Assembly: GCA_900546355.1 (NCBI GenBank)
Contig: URCM01000123.1
Span: 1 to 7,526, forward strand
Source of the DNA: an uncultured Bacteroides sp.
GTDB lineage: Bacteria; Bacteroidota; Bacteroidia; Bacteroidales; Bacteroidaceae
Length of the DNA: 7,526 nt
Direction: 5' to 3'
The notes under the pieces are model-generated. The model was not told the DNA's origin, searched no databases, and saw only the letters and a program-made list of their open reading frames with translations. Within the stretch, counting starts at the first letter, position 1. Each line of letters begins with the position of its first letter. The position numbers and the translations under genes are program-made. Of this stretch, positions 1 through 6,256 are shown in pieces.

Positions 1-34
1 CCATTTGATATTGTATTCTTATTTCTCTATGTGC

Positions 35-1951
35 TTATTTCACTTCCTCAAAATCCGCATCCTGCACATTGTCTTTGTTATTTGTGCTTTGGCTGTTGTT
101 TGCCTGACCTGCGTTCGGACCAGCTTGTGCACCGCCTTGTGCTCCGGTTTGTGCATACATCTCAGCACTTGCGGCTTGGAATGCGGTCTGGAGTTCTGCG
201 CTTGCGGCGTCTATGCCTGCCAAATCCTGAGCCTTGTGGGCATCTTTCAACTTCTGCAGAGCAGCTTCGATAGGAGCTTTCTTGTCGGCAGGAATCTTGT
301 CGCCAAGGTCTTTCAACTGATTTTCGGTAGTGAAAATCAAGCTGTCTGCCTGATTCAGCTTATCAACTTTCTCACGTTCCTTCTTATCGGCTTCAGCATT
401 GGCTTCAGCTTCAGCTTTCATACGGTCGATTTCGTCTTTGCTCAAGCCCGATGAAGCTTCGATACGGATGGCTTGCTCTTTGCCTGTAGCCTTATCTTTT
501 GCAGATACTTTCAAGATACCGTTGGCATCGATATCGAAGGTGACTTCGATTTGAGGAACACCACGGCGAGCCGGAGCGATACCTGTCAGGTTGAACTGAC
601 CGATTGACTTGTTCTGAGCTGCCATCGGACGTTCGCCTTGCAGTACGTGGATGGTCACTTCGGTTTGGTTATCAGCCGCAGTAGAGAATACTTCGCTCTT
701 CTTACACGGAATAGTGGTGTTGGCGTCAATCAGTTTGGTCATGACACCACCCATGGTTTCGATACCCAAGGTCAACGGAGTGACATCCAGCAATACGATG
801 TTGCCTACACCAGCTTCTTTGTTCAATACGGCACCCTGAATAGCTGCACCTACGGCTACCACTTCATCGGGATTCACACCTTTTGAAGGAACTTTGCCGA
901 AGTAGTCTTGAACAAGTTGCTGAACGGCAGGGATACGAGAAGAACCACCAACCAGAATAACTTCATCAATATCCGACGTACTCAAGCCAGCATCACTCAC
1001 GGCTTTTTTACACGGTTCCAGACAAGCCTGAATCAAATCGTGGCAAAGCTGTTCGAATTTCGCACGCGTCAATGTCTTTACCAAGTGCTTGGGCACACCG
1101 GCTACCGGCATGATGTACGGCAAGTTGATTTCAGTAGAAGTAGAAGAAGACAATTCGATTTTCGCCTTTTCTGCAGCCTCTTTCAAACGTTGCATAGCCA
1201 TCGGGTCAGTAGTCAAGTCGGCACCTTCATCGTTCTTGAATTCCTGTACCAACCAGTTGATGATAGCTTGGTCGAAGTCGTCACCACCCAGGTGAGTATC
1301 ACCGTTGGTTGCCAATACTTCGAACACACCTCCACCGAATTCCAGGATAGAGATATCGAATGTACCACCACCCAAGTCGAACACAGCCACTTTCATATCC
1401 TTGTTGGCCTTATCGATACCGTATGCCAAAGCGGCTGCGGTCGGTTCATTGACGATACGTTTCACGTCCAAGCCCGCGATTTGTCCGGCTTCTTTTGTAG
1501 CCTGACGTTGAGAGTCGGAGAAGTATGCCGGCACGGTAATAACGGCTTCGGTCACTTCCTGGCCCAGGTAATCTTCAGCGGTTTTCTTCATCTTCTGAAG
1601 AATCATGGCTGAAATTTCCTGCGGAGTATACAGACGTCCGTCGATGTCTACACGCGGTGTATTGTTTTCCCCTCTTGTTACTTGATAAGGAACACGAGAG
1701 ATTTCTTTCTGAACTTGGTCGTAGGTTTCACCCATGAAACGTTTGATAGAATACACCGTACGTTTCGGGTTCGTGATAGCCTGACGCTTAGCGGGGTCGC
1801 CCACTTTACGTTCGCCGCCGTCTACGAATGCCACTACTGAAGGAGTGGTACGCTTGCCTTCGCTGTTGGCAATTACAACCGGTTCGTTACCTTCGAATAC
1901 TGCTACACATGAGTTTGTAGTTCCTAAGTCAATACCAATAATCTTTCCCAT
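35..1951 (-). CDS. dnaK: Molecular chaperone DnaK (Hsp70), complete
   Basis: ATP-dependent cytosolic chaperone that binds exposed hydrophobic peptides and folds or disaggregates proteins with DnaJ and GrpE. At 638 residues it has the same length as E. coli DnaK. All three Hsp70 signatures are visible: IDLGTTNS (7-14), FDLGGGTFD (191-199, with phosphate-contacting Thr197) and [10 protein letters not shown] (332-341). Lys70, the catalytic lysine position, and the [12 protein letters not shown] segment (167-178) are intact. The hydrophobic interdomain linker VLLDV is at 386-390, followed by the beta-sandwich substrate-binding domain (about 391-500) and a charged helical lid (about 505-600). The tail is Gly/Ala/Gln/Asn-rich and ends in the bacterial EEVK motif. 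The ATG at 1951 begins the standard [10 protein letters not shown] start; the leader is AT-rich with no Shine-Dalgarno sequence. No dnaJ or grpE lies in the window, and the upstream neighbour is divergent, so it is probably monocistronic. I see no CIRCE-type heat-shock operator. Confidence 0.99.
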   Translation of the reverse strand: MGKIIGIDLGTTNSCVAVFEGNEPVVIANSEGKRTTPSVVAFVDGGERKVGDPAKRQAITNPKRTVYSIKRFMGETYDQVQKEISRVPYQVTRGENNTPRVDIDGRLYTPQEISAMILQKMKKTAEDYLGQEVTEAVITVPAYFSDSQRQATKEAGQIAGLDVKRIVNEPTAAALAYGIDKANKDMKVAVFDLGGGTFDISILEFGGGVFEVLATNGDTHLGGDDFDQAIINWLVQEFKNDEGADLTTDPMAMQRLKEAAEKAKIELSSSTSTEINLPYIMPVAGVPKHLVKTLTRAKFEQLCHDLIQACLEPCKKAVSDAGLSTSDIDEVILVGGSSRIPAVQQLVQDYFGKVPSKGVNPDEVVAVGAAIQGAVLNKEAGVGNIVLLDVTPLTLGIETMGGVMTKLIDANTTIPCKKSEVFSTAADNQTEVTIHVLQGERPMAAQNKSIGQFNLTGIAPARRGVPQIEVTFDIDANGILKVSAKDKATGKEQAIRIEASSGLSKDEIDRMKAEAEANAEADKKEREKVDKLNQADSLIFTTENQLKDLGDKIPADKKAPIEAALQKLKDAHKAQDLAGIDAASAELQTAFQAASAEMYAQTGAQGGAQAGPNAGQANNSQSTNNKDNVQDADFEEVK

Positions 1952-2215
1952 AATTGTATCTATTTTATTTGTTTGCTAATTAAGTTGATTCTGCAATGCC
2001 GAAACATTACGCTTACAGATAAGCAAATGCCGTGCCATGCGGAAATCTGTGTTCTTTTAACAGGTGCAAACTGACAAAATGGCACAAGCATGGCAGATGT
2101 TTAACACGCCAGGATATAGCTTCGGCAAAAATTGCAGGTGTCAGAGATGAATTAGGCTTTATTAATGCGAGAGTTCCTGTCTTTTGCGTATTTTTGCCTA
2201 CCTATTGACAAAACG
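1952..2215. other. Divergent intergenic region between dnaK and the barrel gene
   Basis: This 264-bp spacer should carry the dnaK promoter (minus) and the barrel-gene promoter (plus). No perfect TAnnTTTG box faces dnaK. Two one-mismatch candidates do: TCAGTTTG on the minus strand at 2074-2067 and AATTTTTG at 2133-2126, which would give leaders of roughly 110 and 170 nt. Two inverted repeats are visible: TGCCATGC (2033-2040) with GCATGGCA (2088-2095), and ACAGAT (2015-2020) with ATCTGT (2045-2050). Either could be an operator or a secondary structure in a dnaK leader; this is inference. No small ORF here is convincing. Confidence 0.45.
2189..2196 (+). promoter_or_regulatory. Bacteroides-type -7 promoter box for the barrel gene
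   Basis: TATTTTTG, followed by C, matches the Bacteroides sigma-ABfr -7 consensus TAnnTTTG. No clear -33 TTTG is seen about 20 bp upstream. Transcription would begin around 2200-2205, leaving an 11-16 nt leader before the ATG at 2216. The box lies downstream of the alternative ATG at 2165, so a transcript from it could not use that earlier start. Confidence 0.55.
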
Positions 2216-4978
2216 ATGAAAGCAGCACACCTTATTATATTAATAGGAACTTTATGGGCTTTGGGCTTGGCAAAAGGATATGCGCAACATCAGGTTGTGA
2301 CAGGACGTCTTGTACTATCCGACAAACAAGGCGCGGAAGAAGCGTTGCCTTATGCCAATGTAGCGGTATTGGGTCTGCCCGATTCAGCATTGGTGAAAGG
2401 TACGTCTTCGGACAAAAACGGACAATTCAGCCTTGCCTTCCTGCGGAAGCCGGAAACGGAATATGCGTTGAAGGCTTCGTTTACGGGGTGCATGCCGTTG
2501 GCGGTGGCTTTAGATTCCGAAGCGGACACCATCAGATTGGGGACGCTCCGGATGCGTGATGACGCGCTCCGGCTTTCGGAAGTGGTGGTCACGGCTCCCT
2601 TGAAAGCGGTCGAACAAAAAGGAGATACCACCGTATACAATGTAGCGGCTTATCCTACGCCCGAAGGCTCCTACCTGGAGGCATTGGTGAGACGCATTCC
2701 CGGACTTTCGTATGACCCGAAAACGCACGAGATGAAGTTCAACGGTTATCCGATTCAGGAAATTACGGTGAACGGGAAAGATTTCTTCAAGGGAAACAAA
2801 GACGTGGTACTGGACAACCTGCCGGTGAAATTCATCAGCCAACTGAAAGTGTACGACAAACCGACCGAGCAAGAAGAAAAGACCGGCATGAAATCGAATG
2901 AGAAGAACTATGTGCTCGACCTGAAAACCAAACGGGAGTTCAACGGGTCGTTATTGACCTATGCCGAAGCCGGATACGGAACCCATAAGCGGCGGGACTT
3001 GAACGGACGGATGATGCGCTTCAAGGAAAGCGGAGATAACTTCATGGTAAACGCACGTTCGACCAACCGCAACTTCACTTCCGCAGATGAAGACAATATC
3101 CTGAACTCGGTCAATCTTAGCGCATCGAAAAAAGTAAAGGAAGGATTGGACGTATCGGGCAATGTCAATTATAGCTACAACCGCAACGGAAACCAGTCCG
3201 GCACGTATAACGAGCAATACCTGAGCAACGGGAACCAATATGCTTTGGCGGAAAGTGACCAATGGGGAAAGAACCGGAACGTAAACGGACACTTGAACGT
3301 GAACTGGGAAATCAACAAGCGGACTTCTCTTATCTTTTCCGCTTCGGGAAGGTATAGCCATAGCCGAAGCCAGAGCGAGAGCCGAACCGCTACATTTAAT
3401 GCCCGTCCCGAGGCAGATACGAAAAATCCGTTTGCCCATATCGGAGACGTGGATAAAGCCACATGGATCAATGATAACCGCCAGCAATCGTTATCGCAAG
3501 ACAATAATATGGATTACGACTTACGCTTGGAAGTCGTACAAAAGATAGGGGAAAAAGATGACTTCTTAAGTTTTGACCTTAATCATGGATACCGGAAAGG
3601 GACACAACACGGCTATACGCTTTCTTCCATTGATTATTATCAGCTGCAGAATGCGGCGGGAGGCGATTCGCTCTATTATCAGAACCAGTACCGGCGTACG
3701 CCTCAAAGTTCGATGAACGATGAAGCGCATATTGCTTATACGCATGCTTTCAACAAGAAAAACCGTCTCCAACTCTCCTACGGACTGGAAAGGGAATATG
3801 AGAAACTGGACGGTGCGACATACGATTTGTCGCCTTTTGAAGCAGACCAACCGGCTTTGGGTGTCTTGCCCGAAGGATACGGGGAGGGCGAGATAGACAG
3901 CCTCCGGACCCGAAGCCATAGCCGGACACTCAGGCATAATGTTTCGCTCAATTACAATTATACCTCCGAGACATGGGGCGTAGTGGCAAGCGTGGGCATG
4001 AGCCCCCAGCGGCGTTCCATCGAGCAAGCCACCGGAGAGCATCGTGCCGATACCGTGGCACGTTCCATTGAATGGCGTTCGCAACTAAGCCTTTCCTATC
4101 AGCAGGAAGGAAGTTATTTTGTATTGAGCTATAACGGAAATACGTCTCAACCCGGATTGGAAGACATGGTGTCTCCTACCGATTACAGTTCACCCCTTTA
4201 TATCCGCCGGAGCAATCCGCACCTGCGTCCATCGTACCGGCACTCGGTGTACGCCGTATTCAGTAATTTCCAGGAGGGAATTTCGACTTCGCTTTCGTGG
4301 AACCAGACGTTCAATTCAGTAACCCGTGCTACCTTATATAATAAGGAGACGGGCGGGCGTGAAACGATGCCGGTCAACATCAACGGCAATTGGAACCTGA
4401 TGGGAAACGGGTCTTACGACAAGCGCATCAAGCAATTCCATTTCATGCTGAGGGCTTCAGGAGGTTATAACCGGAATGTAAGCCTGATTAATGAAGACGC
4501 TTCGCAGAACGTGAACAGGAGAAGCGTGACAGGAGCCACCTCGCTCAGCAGCAATATCCGTCTGGCATATCTTCCGGCATGGGGGAACATTGACTTGACG
4601 GGAGAATGGAGCTTTTACCAGTCGAAAAACTCATTGCAAGGACGGAACACCTACACACGAAACTATACGTGCGGCGTGGAAAGTTCGGTCAACCTGCCTC
4701 TGCATTTTATCGTGAGTACGGATGCCGGCTATACGTTCCGGAGCGGTACGGGCATGAATGGAGCGGATAATAATGAATTGTTGTGGAACCTGAAAGTGTC
4801 GTGGAAGTTCCTGAAAGAGAAGCGGGGAGAGTTGTCGGTCTATTGGGCGGACATCCTGAGCCAGCGCAAGAGCTTTATGCGTTATGCCAGTGCCACGGCG
4901 TTCAGCGAACGTTACGAGGAGCAATTACGGGGATACGTGCTCTTTTCGTTCGCTTACCGGTTCGAGCGAATGAAGTGA
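2216..4978 (+). CDS. Outer-membrane beta-barrel protein with CarboxypepD_reg-like and plug domains (TonB-dependent-receptor-like)
   Basis: A 920-residue outer-membrane protein of the Bacteroidota family with an N-terminal carboxypeptidase-regulatory-like domain, a plug and a large barrel (the OMP_b-brl_3 type often annotated as TonB-dependent receptor or outer membrane beta-barrel family protein). Residues 1-23 form a signal peptide with probable cleavage after GYA. Residues 25-110 fit the beta-sandwich CarboxypepD_reg domain (DKNGQFSL near 66-73). LSEVVVTA (120-127) leads into a plug-like segment (about 130-240) with GDTTVYN, RRIPGL, VNGKDFF and NLPVKFI. The remainder is rich in Asn, Ser and alternating aromatic residues, as in beta-strands, and ends in strand YVLFSFAYRF (907-916). 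The frame is open back to an ATG at 2165, but the ATG at 2216 starts the signal peptide directly and lies just after a -7 box. No SusD-like partner lies beside it, so glycan uptake is not supported. The substrate is unknown. Confidence 0.9.
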   Translation: MKAAHLIILIGTLWALGLAKGYAQHQVVTGRLVLSDKQGAEEALPYANVAVLGLPDSALVKGTSSDKNGQFSLAFLRKPETEYALKASFTGCMPLAVALDSEADTIRLGTLRMRDDALRLSEVVVTAPLKAVEQKGDTTVYNVAAYPTPEGSYLEALVRRIPGLSYDPKTHEMKFNGYPIQEITVNGKDFFKGNKDVVLDNLPVKFISQLKVYDKPTEQEEKTGMKSNEKNYVLDLKTKREFNGSLLTYAEAGYGTHKRRDLNGRMMRFKESGDNFMVNARSTNRNFTSADEDNILNSVNLSASKKVKEGLDVSGNVNYSYNRNGNQSGTYNEQYLSNGNQYALAESDQWGKNRNVNGHLNVNWEINKRTSLIFSASGRYSHSRSQSESRTATFNARPEADTKNPFAHIGDVDKATWINDNRQQSLSQDNNMDYDLRLEVVQKIGEKDDFLSFDLNHGYRKGTQHGYTLSSIDYYQLQNAAGGDSLYYQNQYRRTPQSSMNDEAHIAYTHAFNKKNRLQLSYGLEREYEKLDGATYDLSPFEADQPALGVLPEGYGEGEIDSLRTRSHSRTLRHNVSLNYNYTSETWGVVASVGMSPQRRSIEQATGEHRADTVARSIEWRSQLSLSYQQEGSYFVLSYNGNTSQPGLEDMVSPTDYSSPLYIRRSNPHLRPSYRHSVYAVFSNFQEGISTSLSWNQTFNSVTRATLYNKETGGRETMPVNINGNWNLMGNGSYDKRIKQFHFMLRASGGYNRNVSLINEDASQNVNRRSVTGATSLSSNIRLAYLPAWGNIDLTGEWSFYQSKNSLQGRNTYTRNYTCGVESSVNLPLHFIVSTDAGYTFRSGTGMNGADNNELLWNLKVSWKFLKEKRGELSVYWADILSQRKSFMRYASATAFSERYEEQLRGYVLFSFAYRFERMK

Positions 4979-5029
4979 ATCCCGTTACTCAAATTAGTTT
5001 TAATGAATGTCCGCATCTTGCCAATTAAG

Positions 5030-5103
5030 CTGTAGGGGCAGGGTTTGCCTGCCCGAATACATCCTCGTAGATGCATACAGGCGGGTTAACCCCGCCCCTA
5101 CAG
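5030..5103. repeat. Nested inverted-repeat (REP/MITE-like) element
   Basis: The left arm 5030-5055 pairs with the right arm 5078-5103. The outer ten bases, CTGTAGGGGC and GCCCCTACAG, are perfectly complementary; the full 26-nt arms have three mismatches and two G-T pairs around a 22-nt middle. Each arm is also a small hairpin: GGGCAGG (5036-5042) with CCTGCCC (5048-5054), and GGCGGG (5080-5085) with CCCGCC (5091-5096). The GC-rich element stands out from its AT-rich surroundings, which suggests a dispersed intergenic repeat. It could serve as a bidirectional terminator or mRNA-end stabiliser for the two converging genes. No target-site duplication is evident and no transposase is present. Confidence 0.75.
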
Positions 5104-5194
5104 TGGCTCATTGCAAATACTCATTTTAGTTTTTACAGATAACCAAACGCATCTATTAACAGCTTAATCCTTATGCTTTTACGTGTGCAATAAT

Positions 5195-5299
5195 AGTTTC
5201 ACGTGGTTTCATATAGCTGAAACTAAAGTTTCAATGCACTGAAACTAAAGTTTCAGCAATATAAAACTACAGTTTCAGTACATTAAAACTCGTAAAGCA
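5195..5299. repeat. Tandem 16-bp palindromes at 22-bp period
   Basis: TGAAACTAAAGTTTCA occurs perfectly at 5218-5233 and 5240-5255, and as TAAAACTACAGTTTCA at 5262-5277. Half-matching units continue the phase: GGTTTCA at 5205-5211 on the left and TAAAACT at 5284-5290 on the right. A further AGTTTCA at 5195-5201 is out of phase. Each core has 7-bp arms around a 2-bp centre, and the cores are separated by 6-nt spacers of unrelated sequence (tatagc, atgcac, gcaata, gtacat). The copy at 5240 extends to 8-bp arms. The array lies just past the stop codon of the META gene. It could be a phased set of binding sites for a dimeric protein or a row of small RNA hairpins; nothing here decides between them. 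Confidence 0.85.
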
Positions 5300-5310
5300 A
5301 CTAACTACGT

Positions 5311-6117
5311 TTATTTTGTCAATGGTTCGCCCGTGTTCTTGGTCAAGGTCAGCACTTCCGTACCTGCCTCATCAAGCAGGGCTACGGCTTGTTCTTGGTT
5401 CAGGCTGAAGCTGGTCACTTTGCCCAACGCTTCGAGTATCTGGCGTTCGGTGTCCATGTCGGGGCATGCCATCATGGTGGATATCATTTGCGAGAACTTC
5501 AGTGAATTGGCTTTGCCTTCTTCTTGCGAGAATCCGCCATTGACGATGTTGCATCCCGCATTGCCGTGAACCCGCTTTTGTGCAATATCAAATGCAATGA
5601 AGGGGGTCTTATCCATTTTGCCCACACGGACTCCATAGATGGCGCTAATCACCCATTCTCCAGCTAAGTCGTTGAGGCTGATGACCGGTGTTTCCCGCTT
5701 TTCCAATGTCAGCACGGCTTTGCCTTCGGCATCGGTCATGTTGAGTCCGGTCTCTGTCTGTGCATAGCCTTTTACGGCATTCAATGCCTGCAACACCTTG
5801 TTCTCCGTATCCATGTCGGGGCACATCATACGGGTGGTGCCCACTTGCCCGAAGCTGATTTTGCCCGGTTGGAGCGAGTCAGCCTCGAAAGTTCCCGTCA
5901 TGCGGTTGCATCCGGCGTTCCCATACACTTTTTTCCCTTTCATGTCCAGTCCGATATAAGGCATATTAGCCGCTTGCAGTTTTTCTCCGTTTACGGCTAC
6001 AATATTCCATTCTCCTGTTAAGTCGATAGCTTGTGCAGCTTGTTTGCTGCTTCCGCATGCGGTCATCCATACGCCTGCGCTAAGGAAGAACGCTGCTTTC
6101 AACATTGTTTTCTTCAT
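5311..6117 (-). CDS. Lipoprotein with two tandem META (HslJ-like/DUF306) domains
   Basis: A 268-residue predicted lipoprotein. The signal peptide MKKTMLKAAFFLSAGVWMTAC ends in a lipobox-like MTAC with Cys21 as the lipidation site. The following GSSKQAAQ lacks the acidic residues of a typical Bacteroidota surface-export signal, so a periplasm-facing anchor is more likely. Two homologous META domains follow, about 32-140 and 149-260. Matching landmarks are DLTGEW and DLAGEW, YGNAGCN (65-71) and HGNAGCN (184-190), MMCPDMDTE (97-105) and MACPDMDTE (216-224), and closing LTLEK and LTLTK. Each domain keeps the same two cysteines (70/99 and 189/218), which could form a disulfide in the envelope. META domains are linked to HslJ, a heat-inducible E. 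coli outer-membrane protein associated with novobiocin resistance, but the molecular function is unknown. The gene stands alone, divergent from the dehydrogenase gene and convergent with the barrel gene. Confidence 0.92.
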   Translation of the reverse strand: MKKTMLKAAFFLSAGVWMTACGSSKQAAQAIDLTGEWNIVAVNGEKLQAANMPYIGLDMKGKKVYGNAGCNRMTGTFEADSLQPGKISFGQVGTTRMMCPDMDTENKVLQALNAVKGYAQTETGLNMTDAEGKAVLTLEKRETPVISLNDLAGEWVISAIYGVRVGKMDKTPFIAFDIAQKRVHGNAGCNIVNGGFSQEEGKANSLKFSQMISTMMACPDMDTERQILEALGKVTSFSLNQEQAVALLDEAGTEVLTLTKNTGEPLTK

Positions 6118-6150
6118 AAGTCTGCTTTGTTTTAAAAGTGTTTTCTGTTA

Positions 6151-6158
6151 CAAAAATA
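6151..6158 (-). promoter_or_regulatory. Bacteroides-type -7 promoter box for the META lipoprotein gene
   Basis: Read on the minus strand this is TATTTTTG followed by T, a full match to TAnnTTTG. It sits 33 bp upstream of the ATG at 6117, so the start of transcription would fall near 6142-6147 with a leader of about 25-30 nt. No convincing -33 TTTG is visible at the expected distance. Confidence 0.6.
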
Positions 6159-6200
6159 CGGATATACTCGGAATACTGCATGATGTTCCGGAAAAATTTA

Positions 6201-6208
6201 TATCTTTG
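6201..6208 (+). promoter_or_regulatory. Bacteroides-type -7 promoter box for the dehydrogenase gene
   Basis: TATCTTTG followed by C matches TAnnTTTG. Transcription would begin about 6212-6217, giving a leader of roughly 40-45 nt before the ATG at 6257. The box is back-to-back with the minus-strand box at 6151-6158, 42 bp away, so the two promoters share their upstream DNA. No clear -33 TTTG is seen. Confidence 0.6.
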
Positions 6209-6211
6209 CAG

Positions 6212-6231
6212 GGTGAACGGTAACGTTTACC
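6212..6231 (+). promoter_or_regulatory. 5'-leader stem-loop with GUAA tetraloop
   Basis: GGTGAACG (6212-6219) pairs along its full length with CGTTTACC (6224-6231): seven Watson-Crick pairs and one G-U. The loop is GTAA, a GNRA tetraloop in RNA. It lies immediately after the predicted start of the dehydrogenase transcript, so it would cap the mRNA. The same bases hold an overlapping DNA palindrome, CGGTAA-CGT-TTACCG (6218-6232), which could instead be a protein-binding site. An mRNA-stabilising or regulatory role is inference. Confidence 0.5.
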
Positions 6232-6256
6232 GGGCATTAAATCTGAAAAATAAGAA

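Larger units (their letters stand above)
4979..5310. other. Convergent intergenic region with two repeat structures
   Basis: This 332-bp gap separates the 3' ends of the barrel gene and the META lipoprotein gene. No plausible gene is present. It contains a large nested inverted repeat (5030-5103) and a 22-bp-period palindrome array (5195-5299), described separately. The intervening stretch 5104-5194 is AT-rich, with a T-rich run at 5124-5134 downstream of the inverted repeat. Because both flanking genes end here, the structures are more likely to act in termination, mRNA 3'-end protection or DNA organisation than as promoter operators. Confidence 0.7.

Noticed and set aside
908..1612. 234-codon open frame on the plus strand inside dnaK
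   Set aside because: It is antisense to the highly conserved dnaK core. Long antisense frames are a known by-product of dnaK codon use, and the translation shows no recognisable domain.
1952..2164. CIRCE (HrcA) operator upstream of dnaK
   Set aside because: No TTAGCACTC/GAGTGCTAA pair or close variant is present; TTAGCAAAC on the minus strand has no matching second half.
2165..2215. Upstream ATG that would extend the barrel protein by 17 residues
   Set aside because: The extension precedes a complete signal peptide, and the -7 box at 2189-2196 lies inside it, so the ATG at 2216 is preferred.
2951..4084. Several minus-strand frames of 109-178 codons opposite the barrel gene
   Set aside because: They overlap one another and the barrel coding sequence, and show no domain or promoter of their own.
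4783..5028. 81-codon plus-strand frame overlapping the end of the barrel gene
   Set aside because: It is almost entirely within the barrel gene in another frame, and the part past the barrel stop codon has no recognisable feature.
5195..5299. Possible CRISPR array
   Set aside because: The repeats are only 16 bp with 6-nt spacers, far shorter than CRISPR spacers, and no cas gene is present.
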